Source: Fischerella muscicola PCC 7414 (GTDB lineage: Bacteria > Cyanobacteriota > Cyanobacteriia > Cyanobacteriales > Nostocaceae). From it: a stretch of 64,000 bases of DNA. Location of the stretch: positions 1-64,000 of the forward strand of contig NZ_AJLK01000040.1 in assembly GCF_000317205.1 (NCBI RefSeq). The letters run 5' to 3'. Shown piece by piece: positions 38,469 to 47,380 of the stretch (position 1 is its first letter; each line of letters begins with the position of its first letter). The translations under genes and the position numbers were made by a program. Under the pieces are notes generated by a model. It searched no databases. It saw only the letters and a list, made by a program, of their open reading frames with translations, and was not told where the DNA came from.

Positions 38469-39938
38469 ATGAATACTCATATAGAAATTCCCGTTATAGG
38501 CAAAGTGAAGTACCCCCAACGCTGGCTAATTGGGCTAATGGCAGCTGGTATTTTGGTTGTTGGCGGCACGACAACTTATACTCTGGTAAATCGGGGGGCA
38601 AGTAGAGAAGATATTGCGGCACTTACTATTCCTGTAGAAGCAAAAGATGTCACGTTACGAATTACTGCCAGTGGTAAGGTAGTACCAGATCAAAGCGTGA
38701 ATATTAGCCCGAAACAACCAGGAATTGTAGCAGAACTAAGAGTTGAACAAGGCGATCGCGTCCAGAAAGGACAAGTTCTTGCTGTAATGGATAGTGCAGA
38801 TGTCAATGCCCAAATTCTGCAATATCAAGCCAGTCTAGATCAAGCCAAAGCACAGCTAGCTGAAGCCCAAGCCGGGAGCCGCCCCCAAGAAATTGCCCAA
38901 GCCAGAGCGCGTTTAGCACAAGCCCAAGCACAACTAGAACAAGCCCGTGCTGGTAATCGTACCCAGGAGATCCAAGAAGCCCAAGCTCAGGTAGATGATG
39001 CTAAAGCACAGGTAAACTTGACACAGGCACGAGTCAGGCGATATCGAGAATTGGCACGACAAGGGGCCATTTCTCAAGACCAATTAGATCAGTACGTGAG
39101 TGAAGATAGAAGGGCAAAAGCCGCTCTTCAACAAGCTCAACGCCGATTATCACTATTAGAAAGTGGCTCTCGTTCCGAAGAAATCGCCCGCCAAGAAGCT
39201 GCTGTTGCGGAAGCCCAAGCAGCATTACGCTTGTTAGAAAATGGTACTCGCCCGGAAATCATTGCCCAACGTAAAGCAGCCGTAGGTGTTGCAGAAGCAC
39301 AGTTAAAGACGGCTCAGGTGAAGTTACAAGACACAATTATCCGCGCTCCTTTCGCAGGAATTGTGACTCAGAAATATGCTAACGATGGCGCGTATGTAGC
39401 ACCCACTACTTCTGCTTCTTCGAGTGCCTCGGCTACTTCCAGTTCTATCGTTGCTCTAGCTAAGGGTTTAGAGGTGTTAGCACAAGTCCCTGAAGCCGAT
39501 ATTGGCAGAATTAAAGAAGGACAACAGGTAGAAATTATTACCGATGCTTACCCAGACCAAGTATTTAAAGGTCGTGTCCGCCTGATTGCTCCCGAAGCCG
39601 TGAAGGAAGAAGGTGTGACATTATTCCAAGTACGAGTAGCTATTACTACGGGACAAGAAGTACTACGTTCTGGCTTAAATGTCGATTTGACGTTTTTAGG
39701 TGATCAAGTAGACAATGCCCTCTTAGTACCAACTGTGGCAATTGTTACTGAAAAGGGCGAAACTGGAGTACTTGTCCCGGATGCTCAAAATAAACCTCTG
39801 TTCCGTCCAGTGACAGTGGGAGCGCAGGTAAAAGATCAAACTCAGATTGTGTCTGGTGTAAAAGAAGGCGATCGCGTATTTCTCAACCCACCCAAAGACT
39901 ATAAACGCGAACAGCAAGCAAAAGAACAACAACAATGA
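38469..39938 (+). CDS. MacA/HlyD-like periplasmic adapter, exporter cluster 2
   Basis: 490 residues. Membrane anchor (about 17-37, WLIGLMAAGILVVGGTTTY), lipoyl motif (NISPKQPGIVAELRVEQGDRVQKGQVLAVMD), long coiled-coil hairpin with many QAR/AQAQ repeats (about 115-280), then beta barrel. It is a paralogue of the adapter at 34070. ATG at 38469 (MNTHIEIPVIGK) has AAGG nine bases upstream and fits the family; the in-frame ATG at 38370 would add 33 hydrophobic residues. Its stop overlaps the permease start by 4 bases. Confidence 0.9.
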   Translation: MNTHIEIPVIGKVKYPQRWLIGLMAAGILVVGGTTTYTLVNRGASREDIAALTIPVEAKDVTLRITASGKVVPDQSVNISPKQPGIVAELRVEQGDRVQKGQVLAVMDSADVNAQILQYQASLDQAKAQLAEAQAGSRPQEIAQARARLAQAQAQLEQARAGNRTQEIQEAQAQVDDAKAQVNLTQARVRRYRELARQGAISQDQLDQYVSEDRRAKAALQQAQRRLSLLESGSRSEEIARQEAAVAEAQAALRLLENGTRPEIIAQRKAAVGVAEAQLKTAQVKLQDTIIRAPFAGIVTQKYANDGAYVAPTTSASSSASATSSSIVALAKGLEVLAQVPEADIGRIKEGQQVEIITDAYPDQVFKGRVRLIAPEAVKEEGVTLFQVRVAITTGQEVLRSGLNVDLTFLGDQVDNALLVPTVAIVTEKGETGVLVPDAQNKPLFRPVTVGAQVKDQTQIVSGVKEGDRVFLNPPKDYKREQQAKEQQQ

Positions 39939-41152
39939 ACTTAGTAGAAAGTATCAAAATGGCAGGGAAAACCCTGCTGTCAAATAAATTACGTAGTACT
40001 CTCACCATGTTGGGTATCGTCATCGGCAATGCTTCGGTAATTGCCATGATTGGGATTGGTGAAGCTGGACAAAAGTATGTAAACAAGCAATTAGAATCTT
40101 TGGGGCCAAATGTGCTGTTTGTCCTTCCTGGAAATCAGGAAACTCAGCGCATTTCTTTTGAAGTACCAAAAAATCTTGTCTTGGCTGATGCAGATGCGAT
40201 CGCAACTCAAGTACCAACAGTAGCAGGAGTTGCCCCAGAGTTGAACAGAAGACAAGTAGTAACTTACCGCAACCGCAACACCAACGTCAACATTATTGGT
40301 ACAACTCCCACTTTCCCAGAGGTACGGGATTTTGACACCTCTCAAGGACGGTTTTTCACCGAAGTAGATACCAAGCGCAATAATCAAGTAACAGTGCTGG
40401 GTGCTAAATTGGCAGAAAGACTTTTTGGTAGTAGTAATCCTGTCGGCGCACAGTTGCGAATCAAAGATTCCAGCTTTCAAGTCATTGGTGTGTTGGAAGC
40501 TAAAGGCTCAAGCTTGGGTGCAGATTATGACGAAGCAGCCTTGATACCAATCACCACATCTGCAAACCGATTAGTGGGACGAAATTCTCCCTATGGTATT
40601 GGTTTAGATTACATTGTTGTCTCGGCTCGTGATGCTAATAGTGTTGATGGAGCAGAGTTTCAAATTACAAATTTGCTGCGTCAACGACACAAAATTACTG
40701 GTGAAGATGATTTTACAATTCGCACGCAAAAAGATGCAATGCAGACTATCGGCCAGATCACAGGTGCATTGACAGTTATGCTAGCAGCGATCGCAGCTAT
40801 TTCCTTAATTGTCGGTGGTATTGGCATCATGAATATCATGCTTGTCTCCGTCACCGAACGCACCCAAGAAATCGGACTGCGCAAAGCAATTGGTGCAACC
40901 CAGCAAGACATCCTATTACAGTTCATGATTGAAGCTGTGATTCTCTCTGCCGCAGGTGGTTTAATCGGGACTGCGATCGGTGTGAGTGGTATTTTGTTAG
41001 TGGGAGCCTTAACACCCTTAGATGCAGGAATTTCTGTGGTCGCAATTACTCTCTCTGTTGGTGTTTCCGGTGGTATTGGTTTATTCTTTGGTGTTGTTCC
41101 TGCGCGTCGTGCTGCGAAACTCGACCCAATTGTAGCTTTAAGAAGCGCTTAG
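39935..41152 (+). CDS. MacB/FtsX-like ABC permease, cluster 2
   Basis: 405 residues. N-terminal KMAGKTLLSNKLRSTLTMLGIVIGNASV (helix about 22-42), periplasmic MacB core, and three C-terminal helices (about 275-300, 330-358, 365-390). The coupling segment is SVTERTQEIGLRKAIGATQQDIL, and the C-terminus VPARRAAKLDPIVALRSA is typical. The ATG overlaps the adapter stop (ATGA), so translation is coupled. The ATPase expected next is instead at 42869, with 1.7 kb of repeats and relics between. Confidence 0.92.
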   Translation: MNLVESIKMAGKTLLSNKLRSTLTMLGIVIGNASVIAMIGIGEAGQKYVNKQLESLGPNVLFVLPGNQETQRISFEVPKNLVLADADAIATQVPTVAGVAPELNRRQVVTYRNRNTNVNIIGTTPTFPEVRDFDTSQGRFFTEVDTKRNNQVTVLGAKLAERLFGSSNPVGAQLRIKDSSFQVIGVLEAKGSSLGADYDEAALIPITTSANRLVGRNSPYGIGLDYIVVSARDANSVDGAEFQITNLLRQRHKITGEDDFTIRTQKDAMQTIGQITGALTVMLAAIAAISLIVGGIGIMNIMLVSVTERTQEIGLRKAIGATQQDILLQFMIEAVILSAAGGLIGTAIGVSGILLVGALTPLDAGISVVAITLSVGVSGGIGLFFGVVPARRAAKLDPIVALRSA

Positions 41153-41303
41153 TTTTGTGAAAGGTTTGTAGTCAGCGCTTCAGCGTTGAAGCGTTACTAA
41201 TTATCAGTTATCAATTAAATCCCTGGCGAAACACCACATCAATTGGTGGTAGGCGTTGGTGGCGAATTTAAATCCGCCACTATACGCCTTCCTTTTTAAG
41301 TGT

Positions 41304-41333
41304 TGTAGAGACGTGCCATGGTACGTCTCTACA
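41304..41333. repeat. AGACGTGCCATGGTACGTCT palindrome, copy 3 (one mismatch)
   Basis: TGTAGAGACGTGCCA and TGGTACGTCTCTACA are inverse except for one pair. It lies in the 336-bp gap after the permease, where the remaining sequence (a GGTGGTAGGCG patch near 41245-41260) shows no gene. Confidence 0.75.
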
Positions 41334-41488
41334 GGATTGACATGTATCGTGATTAACGTGACATGGTATCAGATAGAATTAAGCAACATTGTTGAATGCG
41401 AGTGATGCTCTGAGCAAGCGGCTAAGCGATCGCATTGTAGATTGAGAGCAGGCTATGCAAAAATGTAATTTTTGCAGCAACGGCAAAA

Positions 41489-41788
41489 GTGAAAACAGAC
41501 AGTATTTTTTACCAATTAAAATTTCCCCAATTAAGCCGCCAAGAGGTGGAAGATATGCTGAAATTGAGCGAACTAAAACAAACTAGAGTTTACCAAGAAG
41601 CATTGGAAGAAGGACGCGAAGAAGGACGCGAAGAGGGACTACAACAAGGGCTACAACAAGGGCTACAACAAGGTAAGTTAGCTGCTGTTCCGCTATTGTT
41701 GAAAGCGGGAGTGAGTGTAGAAGAAATAGCTCAACAATTAGAAGTTGAGATTGAGGCGGTTAGACAAATAGCACAACAGCAGTCTTGA
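41489..41788 (+). pseudogene. Internally deleted Rpn-type nuclease/transposase-like gene
   Basis: 99 codons starting GTG at 41489. The first ten residues (MKTDSIFYQL) match the usual beginning of cyanobacterial Rpn-family (PDDEXK) proteins. They are joined directly to their usual end: FPQLSRQEVEDMLKLSELKQTRVYQEALEEGREEG plus the (LQQG)n coil and VSVEEIAQQL. The central ~180-residue nuclease core is gone, in frame. It may be a dead relic or a small coiled-coil product; translation remains possible. Confidence 0.7.
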
Positions 41789-41818
41789 GTGCAAGCGATC
41801 GCATTTTACATTCAAGTA

Positions 41819-41930
41819 ATACCAATTCAATTTGCCAAAAGAATGCAACAGATAGGCCATCTTGTAGAGACGCGATTTATCGCGTCTTTATCCAAGGATG
41901 TGTTGCAATCATTAATTGAATTGATATAAA
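41819..41930. mobile_element. MITE-like element with AT-rich terminal inverted repeats
   Basis: Left end ATACCAATTCAATTTG..GAATGCAACAGAT and right end, read inversely, ATATCAATTCAATTAATG..TTGCAACACAT form imperfect ~30-bp inverted repeats. Between them is the hairpin GACGCGAT-TT-ATCGCGTC (41869-41886). Non-coding. Confidence 0.65.
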
Positions 41931-42000
41931 AACAGTGCGATCGCATTGTATGTTGAATTTGAATCACGCGATCGTCTTTATTACACCATCATCCAACCTC

Positions 42001-42180
42001 AAAAGTTCACTTTTCAAACTTTGAAGTTCATTATTCAAGTTCAGAACATAAAAGTTCTCACTTGGAATAAGAACGTTCTTACTTGAAACAAGAATTTTCT
42101 CATTTGAAACGAGAATTTTCTCACTTGGAACGAGAAACTTTGAGTTCAAAGCTTCAACATCCGAGTTTAAAACTTCAATG
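42001..42180. repeat. 21-bp-period repeat tract, second locus
   Basis: About 8.5 units of 21 bp with small palindromes (AAGAACGTTCTT, AGAATTTTCT twice, AGAACATAAAAGTTCT). As at 37227, the minus strand is open (about 73 codons at 41964-42185) with heptad-like LVSNEKI/LVSSKNV units. The unit sequence differs from the first tract, but period and architecture agree. Confidence 0.7.
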
Positions 42181-42285
42181 ATCAAGCTGAGAACTAGAAA
42201 CTTATATTAAATTTGTTTACTCTTGTCCTATCCAAAGAATAGCTAAACGTCAGTTTTAGTCACAGATATTCCATCTGACACGATA

Positions 42286-42411
42286 TCACTGCTCTGAATT
42301 CAACTCAGCGCGAAGAATTGCCAGATTTTCACGAACAGTGACAGTATCGGGATGATTCTCTCCTAACTGACGCTCACAAATTTCTAATGCTTGTTTGTAC
42401 AAAGGTTCGGC
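42286..42411 (-). pseudogene. Relic of a TPR (kinesin-light-chain-type) repeat protein
   Basis: The minus strand encodes AEPLYKQALEICERQLGENHPDTVTVRENLAIL and a short end to a TGA at 42286-42288. This is the classic TPR_12 motif of cyanobacterial NB-ARC/TPR proteins. The codon just upstream (42412-42414) is TAA, and no start or rest of the protein is present, so this is the 3' end of a lost gene. Confidence 0.75.
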
Positions 42412-42625
42412 TTAAAATGCCAGTCCTCCGAACCTCGCTGATGTTCGCGCAAGTCTTCCAGAATTTCTAAAAAATCTTATAGTCGTTTTAGCGTTTCCCG
42501 GATTTGTTCTTTAGTTACCCTGCGGGAAGCTAGCTACGCGTCTCTACCGGAAATAGTACACTAGATCTCTTGCAAAAGTCGATTTTTCAAACAAATTGAC
42601 CACTGAAGAAAATCTACATTTAGTC

Positions 42626-42663
42626 AGTGTTCATCTGTGTTCATCTGTGTCCATCTGTGTTCG
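42626..42663. repeat. CATCTGTGTT 10-mer tandem repeat
   Basis: Three to four tandem units ending TGTGTTCG. They sit in a larger stretch (about 42565-42705) whose flanks, CTCTTGCAAAAGTCGAT and (inverse) TTTTGCAAAAAATCAGG, may be terminal inverted repeats of another small element. Confidence 0.55.
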
Positions 42664-42700
42664 TTTGATCTAAAGCCTGATTTTTTGCAAAAAGTCTATT

Positions 42701-42806
42701 GTAGCAATCCCATATTCTTTGTAAGAATCGCAAAGCTTAGATCCCCGACTTCTGTTGAAAAGTTGGAGATCTTATCTCTCACGAATGATTTAGGAATGCT
42801 ATAGAA
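42701..42806. mobile_element. Small MITE-like element with a GATCCCCGACTT hairpin
   Basis: Left TGTAGCAATCCCATATTC and right (inverse) TATAGCATTCCTAAATC are imperfect inverted repeats. The centre GATCCCCGACTT...AAGTTGGAGATC resembles the hairpin in the MITEs at 28759 and 59580, but is degraded. Non-coding; lies just before the ATPase gene. Confidence 0.5.
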
Positions 42807-42868
42807 ATAGGAAGTAGTCGAATGAGGGAATGAGTGGAGATAATAAAGAATAGGGGGACAAATGACAA

Positions 42869-43603
42869 ATGACAAATAACCAATCATCAATCATTCGATT
42901 AGAAAATATCTTTAAAATCTACGGCAGTGGTGAAACTGAAGTCAAAGCACTTAACGATGTAAATTTAGTAATCCACGAAGGCGAATACTGTGCGATTATG
43001 GGTCCATCTGGTTCTGGTAAATCCACAGCGATGAATATTATTGGCTGTTTAGATCGTCCCACATCAGGACATTATTATTTAGATAACCTCGATGTGGCAC
43101 AAATGGATGATACTGAACTTGCCCACATTCGTAACAAAAAAATTGGCTTTGTCTTTCAACAATTCCACCTTTTGCCCCAGCTAACAGCACTAGAAAATGT
43201 GATGTTACCGATGGTGTATGCTAGTGTCGACTCTGGGGAAAGACGCGATCGCGCTGCGGAAGCACTCAAGCGCGTTGGTTTGGAAAAACGTATCAATAAC
43301 AAACCAAATCAGCTTTCTGGAGGACAACAACAAAGAGTAGCGATCGCTCGTGCGATTGTCAATCGTCCGGTGTTGCTGCTAGCAGACGAACCCACAGGCG
43401 CGCTTGATTCCCGTACCACCCAAGAAGTATTGGATATTTTTACTGAACTAAATACCACTGGGATTACAGTTGTCATGGTAACTCACGAACCAGATGTTGC
43501 CCGTCAAACTCAACGTATTGTTTGGTTTCGTGATGGAGAAGTAGTACACTCAGACCTAACCCCGGCTGATTTGAATCGTATAGGGACGTTAACTGAAGTG
43601 TGA
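42869..43603 (+). CDS. MacB-like ABC exporter ATPase, probably serving cluster 2
   Basis: 244 residues with all ATPase motifs: Walker [10 protein letters not shown] (about 47-55), Q-loop FQQFHLLP, signature [15 protein letters not shown], Walker [14 protein letters not shown]-loop MVTHEPD. It belongs to the MacB/LolD group. It is the only intact ATPase near the two adapter-permease pairs, so it may power both. The start is ATG at 42869, after GACAAATGACAAATGACAAAT repeats that give no clear ribosome site. Confidence 0.92.
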   Translation: MTNNQSSIIRLENIFKIYGSGETEVKALNDVNLVIHEGEYCAIMGPSGSGKSTAMNIIGCLDRPTSGHYYLDNLDVAQMDDTELAHIRNKKIGFVFQQFHLLPQLTALENVMLPMVYASVDSGERRDRAAEALKRVGLEKRINNKPNQLSGGQQQRVAIARAIVNRPVLLLADEPTGALDSRTTQEVLDIFTELNTTGITVVMVTHEPDVARQTQRIVWFRDGEVVHSDLTPADLNRIGTLTEV

Positions 43604-43689
43604 AGGGTGAAGTTCTACTTTTAGTGAATTTTAGTTAGCAGTTAGTGACTTAGTATAGTAGGGACTAACCACTAACTACTAACCACTAA

Positions 43690-44220
43690 CTAAAGACTTG
43701 GCGTTTTCCCAGTTTCTGCCTGTGTTTCAATCGGCTGCACATCGCTGTAGCCCATTGCACCAGCAATTGTCCTTAAAATAGACATTTGTTCTTCAAATTC
43801 CAGTTTTTCTACTTCTGAGAGCAAATTATTAATGTCGTTAGAAGCTTGGTAGTCATCTGGCATATCAACGACTTGATCACCCATCGCTTCTGCCCAAGCG
43901 TACCAAACTAGCAATTGGTTGTTTTCTTTGATCGAACCATAGGCACGGGAGTATTCTGTATCTTCACAATTAACAATTTCCCGCATAATTGCCAGTTGCT
44001 GTTCATTAGATAATTTGTAATAGTCTCCTAGCAACTTGGGCGCTAATTCTGGTTCCGCTGCCATAGGTGCTGCGGGAGTAATAGAATCTCCCATTTTTTC
44101 ATACACTAAATACAGCCAAGCTAGCTTAGCATCAGTATCTAGTTTATTAAAAGCTTCTACATGCTTTTGAGTCTCTGCACTTAAGGCTTGAGGCATAGAT
44201 TTATTGTAACTGGTAGTCAT
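43690..44220 (-). CDS. Helical carotenoid protein (OCP N-terminal-domain homologue)
   Basis: 176 residues of the all-helical OCP N-terminal carotenoid-binding fold. LAWLYLVYEKMGDSITPAA (about 33-51) contains the aromatic and ITPAA signature, and NQLLVWYAWAEAMGD (about 103-117) the second ketocarotenoid-contacting stretch. There is no C-terminal NTF2-like domain, so it is a stand-alone HCP that could quench singlet oxygen or phycobilisome energy. A poorly conserved tail (about 155-176) is present. A second HCP and a CTDH lie 2.4-4.4 kb to the right. Confidence 0.9.
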   Translation of the reverse strand: MTTSYNKSMPQALSAETQKHVEAFNKLDTDAKLAWLYLVYEKMGDSITPAAPMAAEPELAPKLLGDYYKLSNEQQLAIMREIVNCEDTEYSRAYGSIKENNQLLVWYAWAEAMGDQVVDMPDDYQASNDINNLLSEVEKLEFEEQMSILRTIAGAMGYSDVQPIETQAETGKTPSL

Positions 44221-44436
44221 AATTTATCTCAAAGAGAATTTTTAGGTACAAACTAACAGTTACAAAGTTCCATAATCTGAAGCGCCTTCCTCTAGAAATA
44301 GTTTTTTAATTGAAAAATACGTACATTTATCTACCTTTCAATAGAGGAGAAATATCTATCTACAGATATCGAGGTTCGATTGGTTCGCTCTGATAGAATC
44401 TCGGCATAAACAAAAAAAATATCACAGGGGATTGTT

Positions 44437-44805
44437 ATGCCTGAAGAAATTAAACCAAATGTTACTGAAGCTTCTACCGAAGATGCAAAACTAGCTGCTG
44501 AAGAAATTGCTAGTGGCGAAGCAAAAGCGCCCAGCGTTGATATGGAAGCAGATTATCAAGCAGCACAGCAATTTAGCGTGAGTGAAGTTGATCGCACTGG
44601 CGAAGGTGCAAAAGCAGCCCAAGATGCAACTGCACCAGAGTATCAAATGCCTGAACCAGAAGAGAAGAAAACAGAAGCACAGCCAACAGGCGATCCTGCT
44701 GATTTTCAAGCAATGGCACAGGAAATTGGCTCTAGCAATCAAGCTGTAACTAACGTCAGTGATGATTTAGTACAAGAAGCTTTGAAAAAAGGTCAATCAA
44801 AATAA
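44437..44805 (+). CDS. Acidic low-complexity protein of unknown function
   Basis: 122 residues, rich in Ala, Glu and Gln, with no hydrophobic segment; probably disordered. Two similar pieces, ADYQAAQQFSVSEVD (about 38-52) and ADFQAMAQEIGSSNQ (about 87-101), suggest an internal repeat. It is divergent from the HCP gene at 43690 (217-bp shared upstream region with TAGAAT and GGGGAT near the start), so regulation may be linked. Family not recognised. Confidence 0.7.
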   Translation: MPEEIKPNVTEASTEDAKLAAEEIASGEAKAPSVDMEADYQAAQQFSVSEVDRTGEGAKAAQDATAPEYQMPEPEEKKTEAQPTGDPADFQAMAQEIGSSNQAVTNVSDDLVQEALKKGQSK

Positions 44806-44874
44806 TATTTAGGTGTCATTAGTCAATTGTCAATGGTGGAATTATTTTGACATTTGGCATTTGACTTTTGACAT

Positions 44875-45510
44875 TTAACTATTATTCACCACATCTAACA
44901 GTTCACTTGGATGATGGATTAAATAATTTGGATTTTGTTTAGCTAAAACTTCTGGAGAATTAAACCCCCAAGTGACTGCTACTACTTTGATATTAGCTTT
45001 TTTAGAAGCTTCGATATCCCTAGTTTCATCTCCCACATAAATTACTTCTTCTGGTTTAAGTTGTTTTTGTTTAAGCACGTTATTAATAATTGTTGTTTTA
45101 CCAAAAATTGTTATCCCGGAATAAATAAATTCAAATAGATTATCTAATTCATTAATTCTCAAGAATTCCGTCACATTGTCTTTAGAATTAGACGTGATAA
45201 TTCCTAGATGATGATCTGCATTTTTCAAGTCTATTAAGGCTTCTTTCATTCCTGGAATTGGTTTTAGCTCTGGTATTTTACTTTTTAATTCTCCTTTGAC
45301 TTTTTTTACTAAAAAAGGTATTTTAAATACAGAAATACCTGAATAATTAATAATTTCTCTAGAAGTTAAATTTCTCAGCAAAGCTAGTTCTTCTGGAGTA
45401 ATTTGTACATAACCAAACTCTTTGGCTAAACGGTTAGCAATACTTACAAGTGCGTCTACTGTATCAGCGATTGTGCCATCAAAATCAAAAATAATTACTT
45501 TCTGGGTCAT
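44875..45510 (-). CDS. HAD-superfamily phosphatase (phosphoglycolate phosphatase-like)
   Basis: 211 residues. Motif I is IIFDFDGTIADT with nucleophile Asp9 and Asp11. A helical cap follows (about 18-85), then motif II IITSNSKDN (Ser), motif III Lys near FGKTTI, and motif IV YVGDETRDIEASKKA. Probable small phosphate-ester hydrolase; phosphoglycolate is one possible substrate but is not proven. The start ATG overlaps the end of queG by 4 bases, so the two genes form an operon. Confidence 0.88.
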   Translation of the reverse strand: MTQKVIIFDFDGTIADTVDALVSIANRLAKEFGYVQITPEELALLRNLTSREIINYSGISVFKIPFLVKKVKGELKSKIPELKPIPGMKEALIDLKNADHHLGIITSNSKDNVTEFLRINELDNLFEFIYSGITIFGKTTIINNVLKQKQLKPEEVIYVGDETRDIEASKKANIKVVAVTWGFNSPEVLAKQNPNYLIHHPSELLDVVNNS

Positions 45511-46460
45511 TCTTGTGCCTGCTGGAATGCGTCTAGGTTAGCACGGGCATTCCGTCGTAACATTTCTGGCTTAATTCGCCGCAACGCCGATGCCGGAAAC
45601 TGTTGATCCCAGTCCTGATCTGAGATTTGGGCTAATTCTATCAGTTTAGGGTCAATATTCCCAGGATATGGCTGAAATTCTTCCACATCAGTTGGATTGG
45701 CAAAACGCTGATTCCAAGGACAAACATCTTGGCAAATATCACAACCTGCAATCCAACCGTGTAAGTTAGATGCAATTGTGTGTGGTAGTTTTTCCTGACG
45801 ATTTTCGATTGTGTGATATGCAATACAGCGATTAGCATCTACTACAAATGGACTAGTTATTGCATCTGTAGGACAAGCCTCTAGGCAGCGAGTACAATTA
45901 CCACAATGTTGTGTATGGGGTTTGTCTGGAGTTAACTCCAAGTTGGTTAGCACTTCTCCCAAAAATACCCAAGAACCATATTCCCGGGTAATCACATTCC
46001 CATTTTTGGCAATCCAACCGATTCCAGCTTTTTGTGCCCAGACTTTATCTTGCACCGGGCCTGTATCTGCATAATAGCGTGCCTGAATGTTTTCACCTAA
46101 TCCCTGCAACCAAATCGAGAGTGCTTTCAATTTTTTGTGCATGACTTTGTGATAATCCCGCCCCCAAGCATAACGAGAGATTTTACCGTACTCCTCGCCT
46201 TCAGGGCGTTGATGTGGCGTATAGTAGTTGAGGGCTACACAGATTAGCGATCGCACATCACTCATCACTAACCGAATATCCTGACGCTTAGGAGAAGTCA
46301 TCCATTCCATGTCGGCGTGATAACCAAGCTTAATCCATGCTTGCAACCGCTTTATCTCTGTATCGTCCCCATATACAGCAGCTATACCGACTTTGTGAAA
46401 TCCTAACTCCAGAGCTTTTTGTTTAACTTCAGCACTGCTTGTTCCTGGCAATTGATTCAT
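45507..46460 (-). CDS. queG: Epoxyqueuosine reductase
   Basis: Catalyses the last step of queuosine synthesis in tRNA. 317 residues. The cobalamin-binding N-terminal part has RYAWGRDYHKVMHKKL, and the catalytic Asp is likely Asp132 in YYADTGPVQDK. Two [4Fe-4S] clusters are bound by C186-x2-C189-x2-C192-x3-C196 and by C240-x2-C243-x3-C247-P. HEAT-like C-terminal extensions found in long QueG proteins are absent. Start ATG at 46460. Confidence 0.95.
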   Translation of the reverse strand: MNQLPGTSSAEVKQKALELGFHKVGIAAVYGDDTEIKRLQAWIKLGYHADMEWMTSPKRQDIRLVMSDVRSLICVALNYYTPHQRPEGEEYGKISRYAWGRDYHKVMHKKLKALSIWLQGLGENIQARYYADTGPVQDKVWAQKAGIGWIAKNGNVITREYGSWVFLGEVLTNLELTPDKPHTQHCGNCTRCLEACPTDAITSPFVVDANRCIAYHTIENRQEKLPHTIASNLHGWIAGCDICQDVCPWNQRFANPTDVEEFQPYPGNIDPKLIELAQISDQDWDQQFPASALRRIKPEMLRRNARANLDAFQQAQE

Positions 46461-46548
46461 TTATCTTATCTGAAATTTGCCGTAACTACGGCGTTACAAT
46501 TCTACACTACCTAGTCAATACATACATTTGCCATTTCTTAGGCATGGT

Positions 46549-46578
46549 ATTTGTAAATTTTATTTGCAATTTGTAAAT
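46549..46578 (+). promoter_or_regulatory. Two ATTTGTAAAT motifs upstream of the HCP gene
   Basis: The 10-mer ATTTGTAAAT occurs at 46549-46558 and again at 46569-46578, 20 bp apart (two helical turns), about 83-112 bp before the ATG at 46661. Each has dyad ATTT..AAAT. The same 10-mer lies at 47626-47635 before the CTDH gene. Candidate binding sites of a shared regulator. Confidence 0.45.
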
Positions 46579-46660
46579 AAATGATGCAAGATGTATATCG
46601 AAAGCAAAAATAATGCTTTCAGTAATTCCCAGCGTACAAACTATCGACTTTGGTGCGATC

Positions 46661-47182
46661 ATGACATTTACTACTGATTCTGCACAAAACCGCTTTTCCA
46701 ACACTTTCAACTACAGCACCCAAGCAGTTGATGCAGTTGCATCCACTGTGGCTGTATTTACAAGCTTGAGTGTAGACGATCAGCTGGCAGTACTTTGGTA
46801 TGCTTACACTGAAATGGGGCGTTCAATTACGCCAGCTGCTACAGGCGCTGCTCGTTTGCAATTAGCCGAAGGTCTGCTGAATCAAATTAAGCAGATGACT
46901 CATGAAGAGCAGTTACAGGTAATGCGTGATCTGGCTGCCAAGAAAAATACCCAGTTCTGCCGTTCCTATGGTATCCTGAGCGCTAACACCAAGCTAGCTT
47001 TTTGGTACGAACTGTCTGAATTGATGGTTAAAGGTTTTGTTGTTCCCATGCCATCTAATTATCAACTGTCTCGTGATGGTGTGCGGGTATTGGAAACACT
47101 AAAAGAACTCGATTTTGGTCAACAAATTACTGTTCTCCGTAAGGTCGTAACTGACATGGGTGTTGATCCTCTCGCTGACTAA
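46661..47182 (+). CDS. Helical carotenoid protein, HCP4-like, next to CTDH
   Basis: 173 residues with OCP N-terminal fold motifs: LAVLWYAYTEMGRSITPAATGAA (about 43-65) and TKLAFWYELSELM (about 113-125), in the carotenoid-contacting aromatic positions. In Anabaena, HCP4 (All4941) stands beside the CTDH gene and receives carotenoid from it; the same order is seen here. ATG at 46661 (MTFTTDSAQN) is used rather than 46613 because it aligns with homologues. A strong terminator follows at 47339. Confidence 0.92.
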   Translation: MTFTTDSAQNRFSNTFNYSTQAVDAVASTVAVFTSLSVDDQLAVLWYAYTEMGRSITPAATGAARLQLAEGLLNQIKQMTHEEQLQVMRDLAAKKNTQFCRSYGILSANTKLAFWYELSELMVKGFVVPMPSNYQLSRDGVRVLETLKELDFGQQITVLRKVVTDMGVDPLAD

Positions 47183-47338
47183 GTATTATGAAGGCAGGAG
47201 TCAGGAAAGAGCAAGTCAGATTTTTTGCACGCTTTCTGATGTATACACTTCATTGTAACCATTTAAGATATTCTGGCATCCTGCTTAGATTCTGTAAGTA
47301 TCTTTCCCTATCTCCCCTTATTTCCAGCTACCAAGTTG

Positions 47339-47380
47339 CTCTTTATATTCCCATCTGGGTAATATAAAGAGTCTTTTTTA
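47339..47380 (+). terminator. Rho-independent terminator after the HCP gene
   Basis: CTCTTTATATT (47339-47349) and AATATAAAGAG (47361-47371) pair perfectly, with an 11-base loop, followed by TCTTTTTTA. It lies about 160 bp after the HCP stop and separates it from the CTDH gene, so the latter needs its own promoter. Confidence 0.85.

Noticed and set aside
41964-42185. 73-codon minus-strand ORF
   Set aside because: It follows the second 21-bp-period tract; treated as repeat, not CDS.
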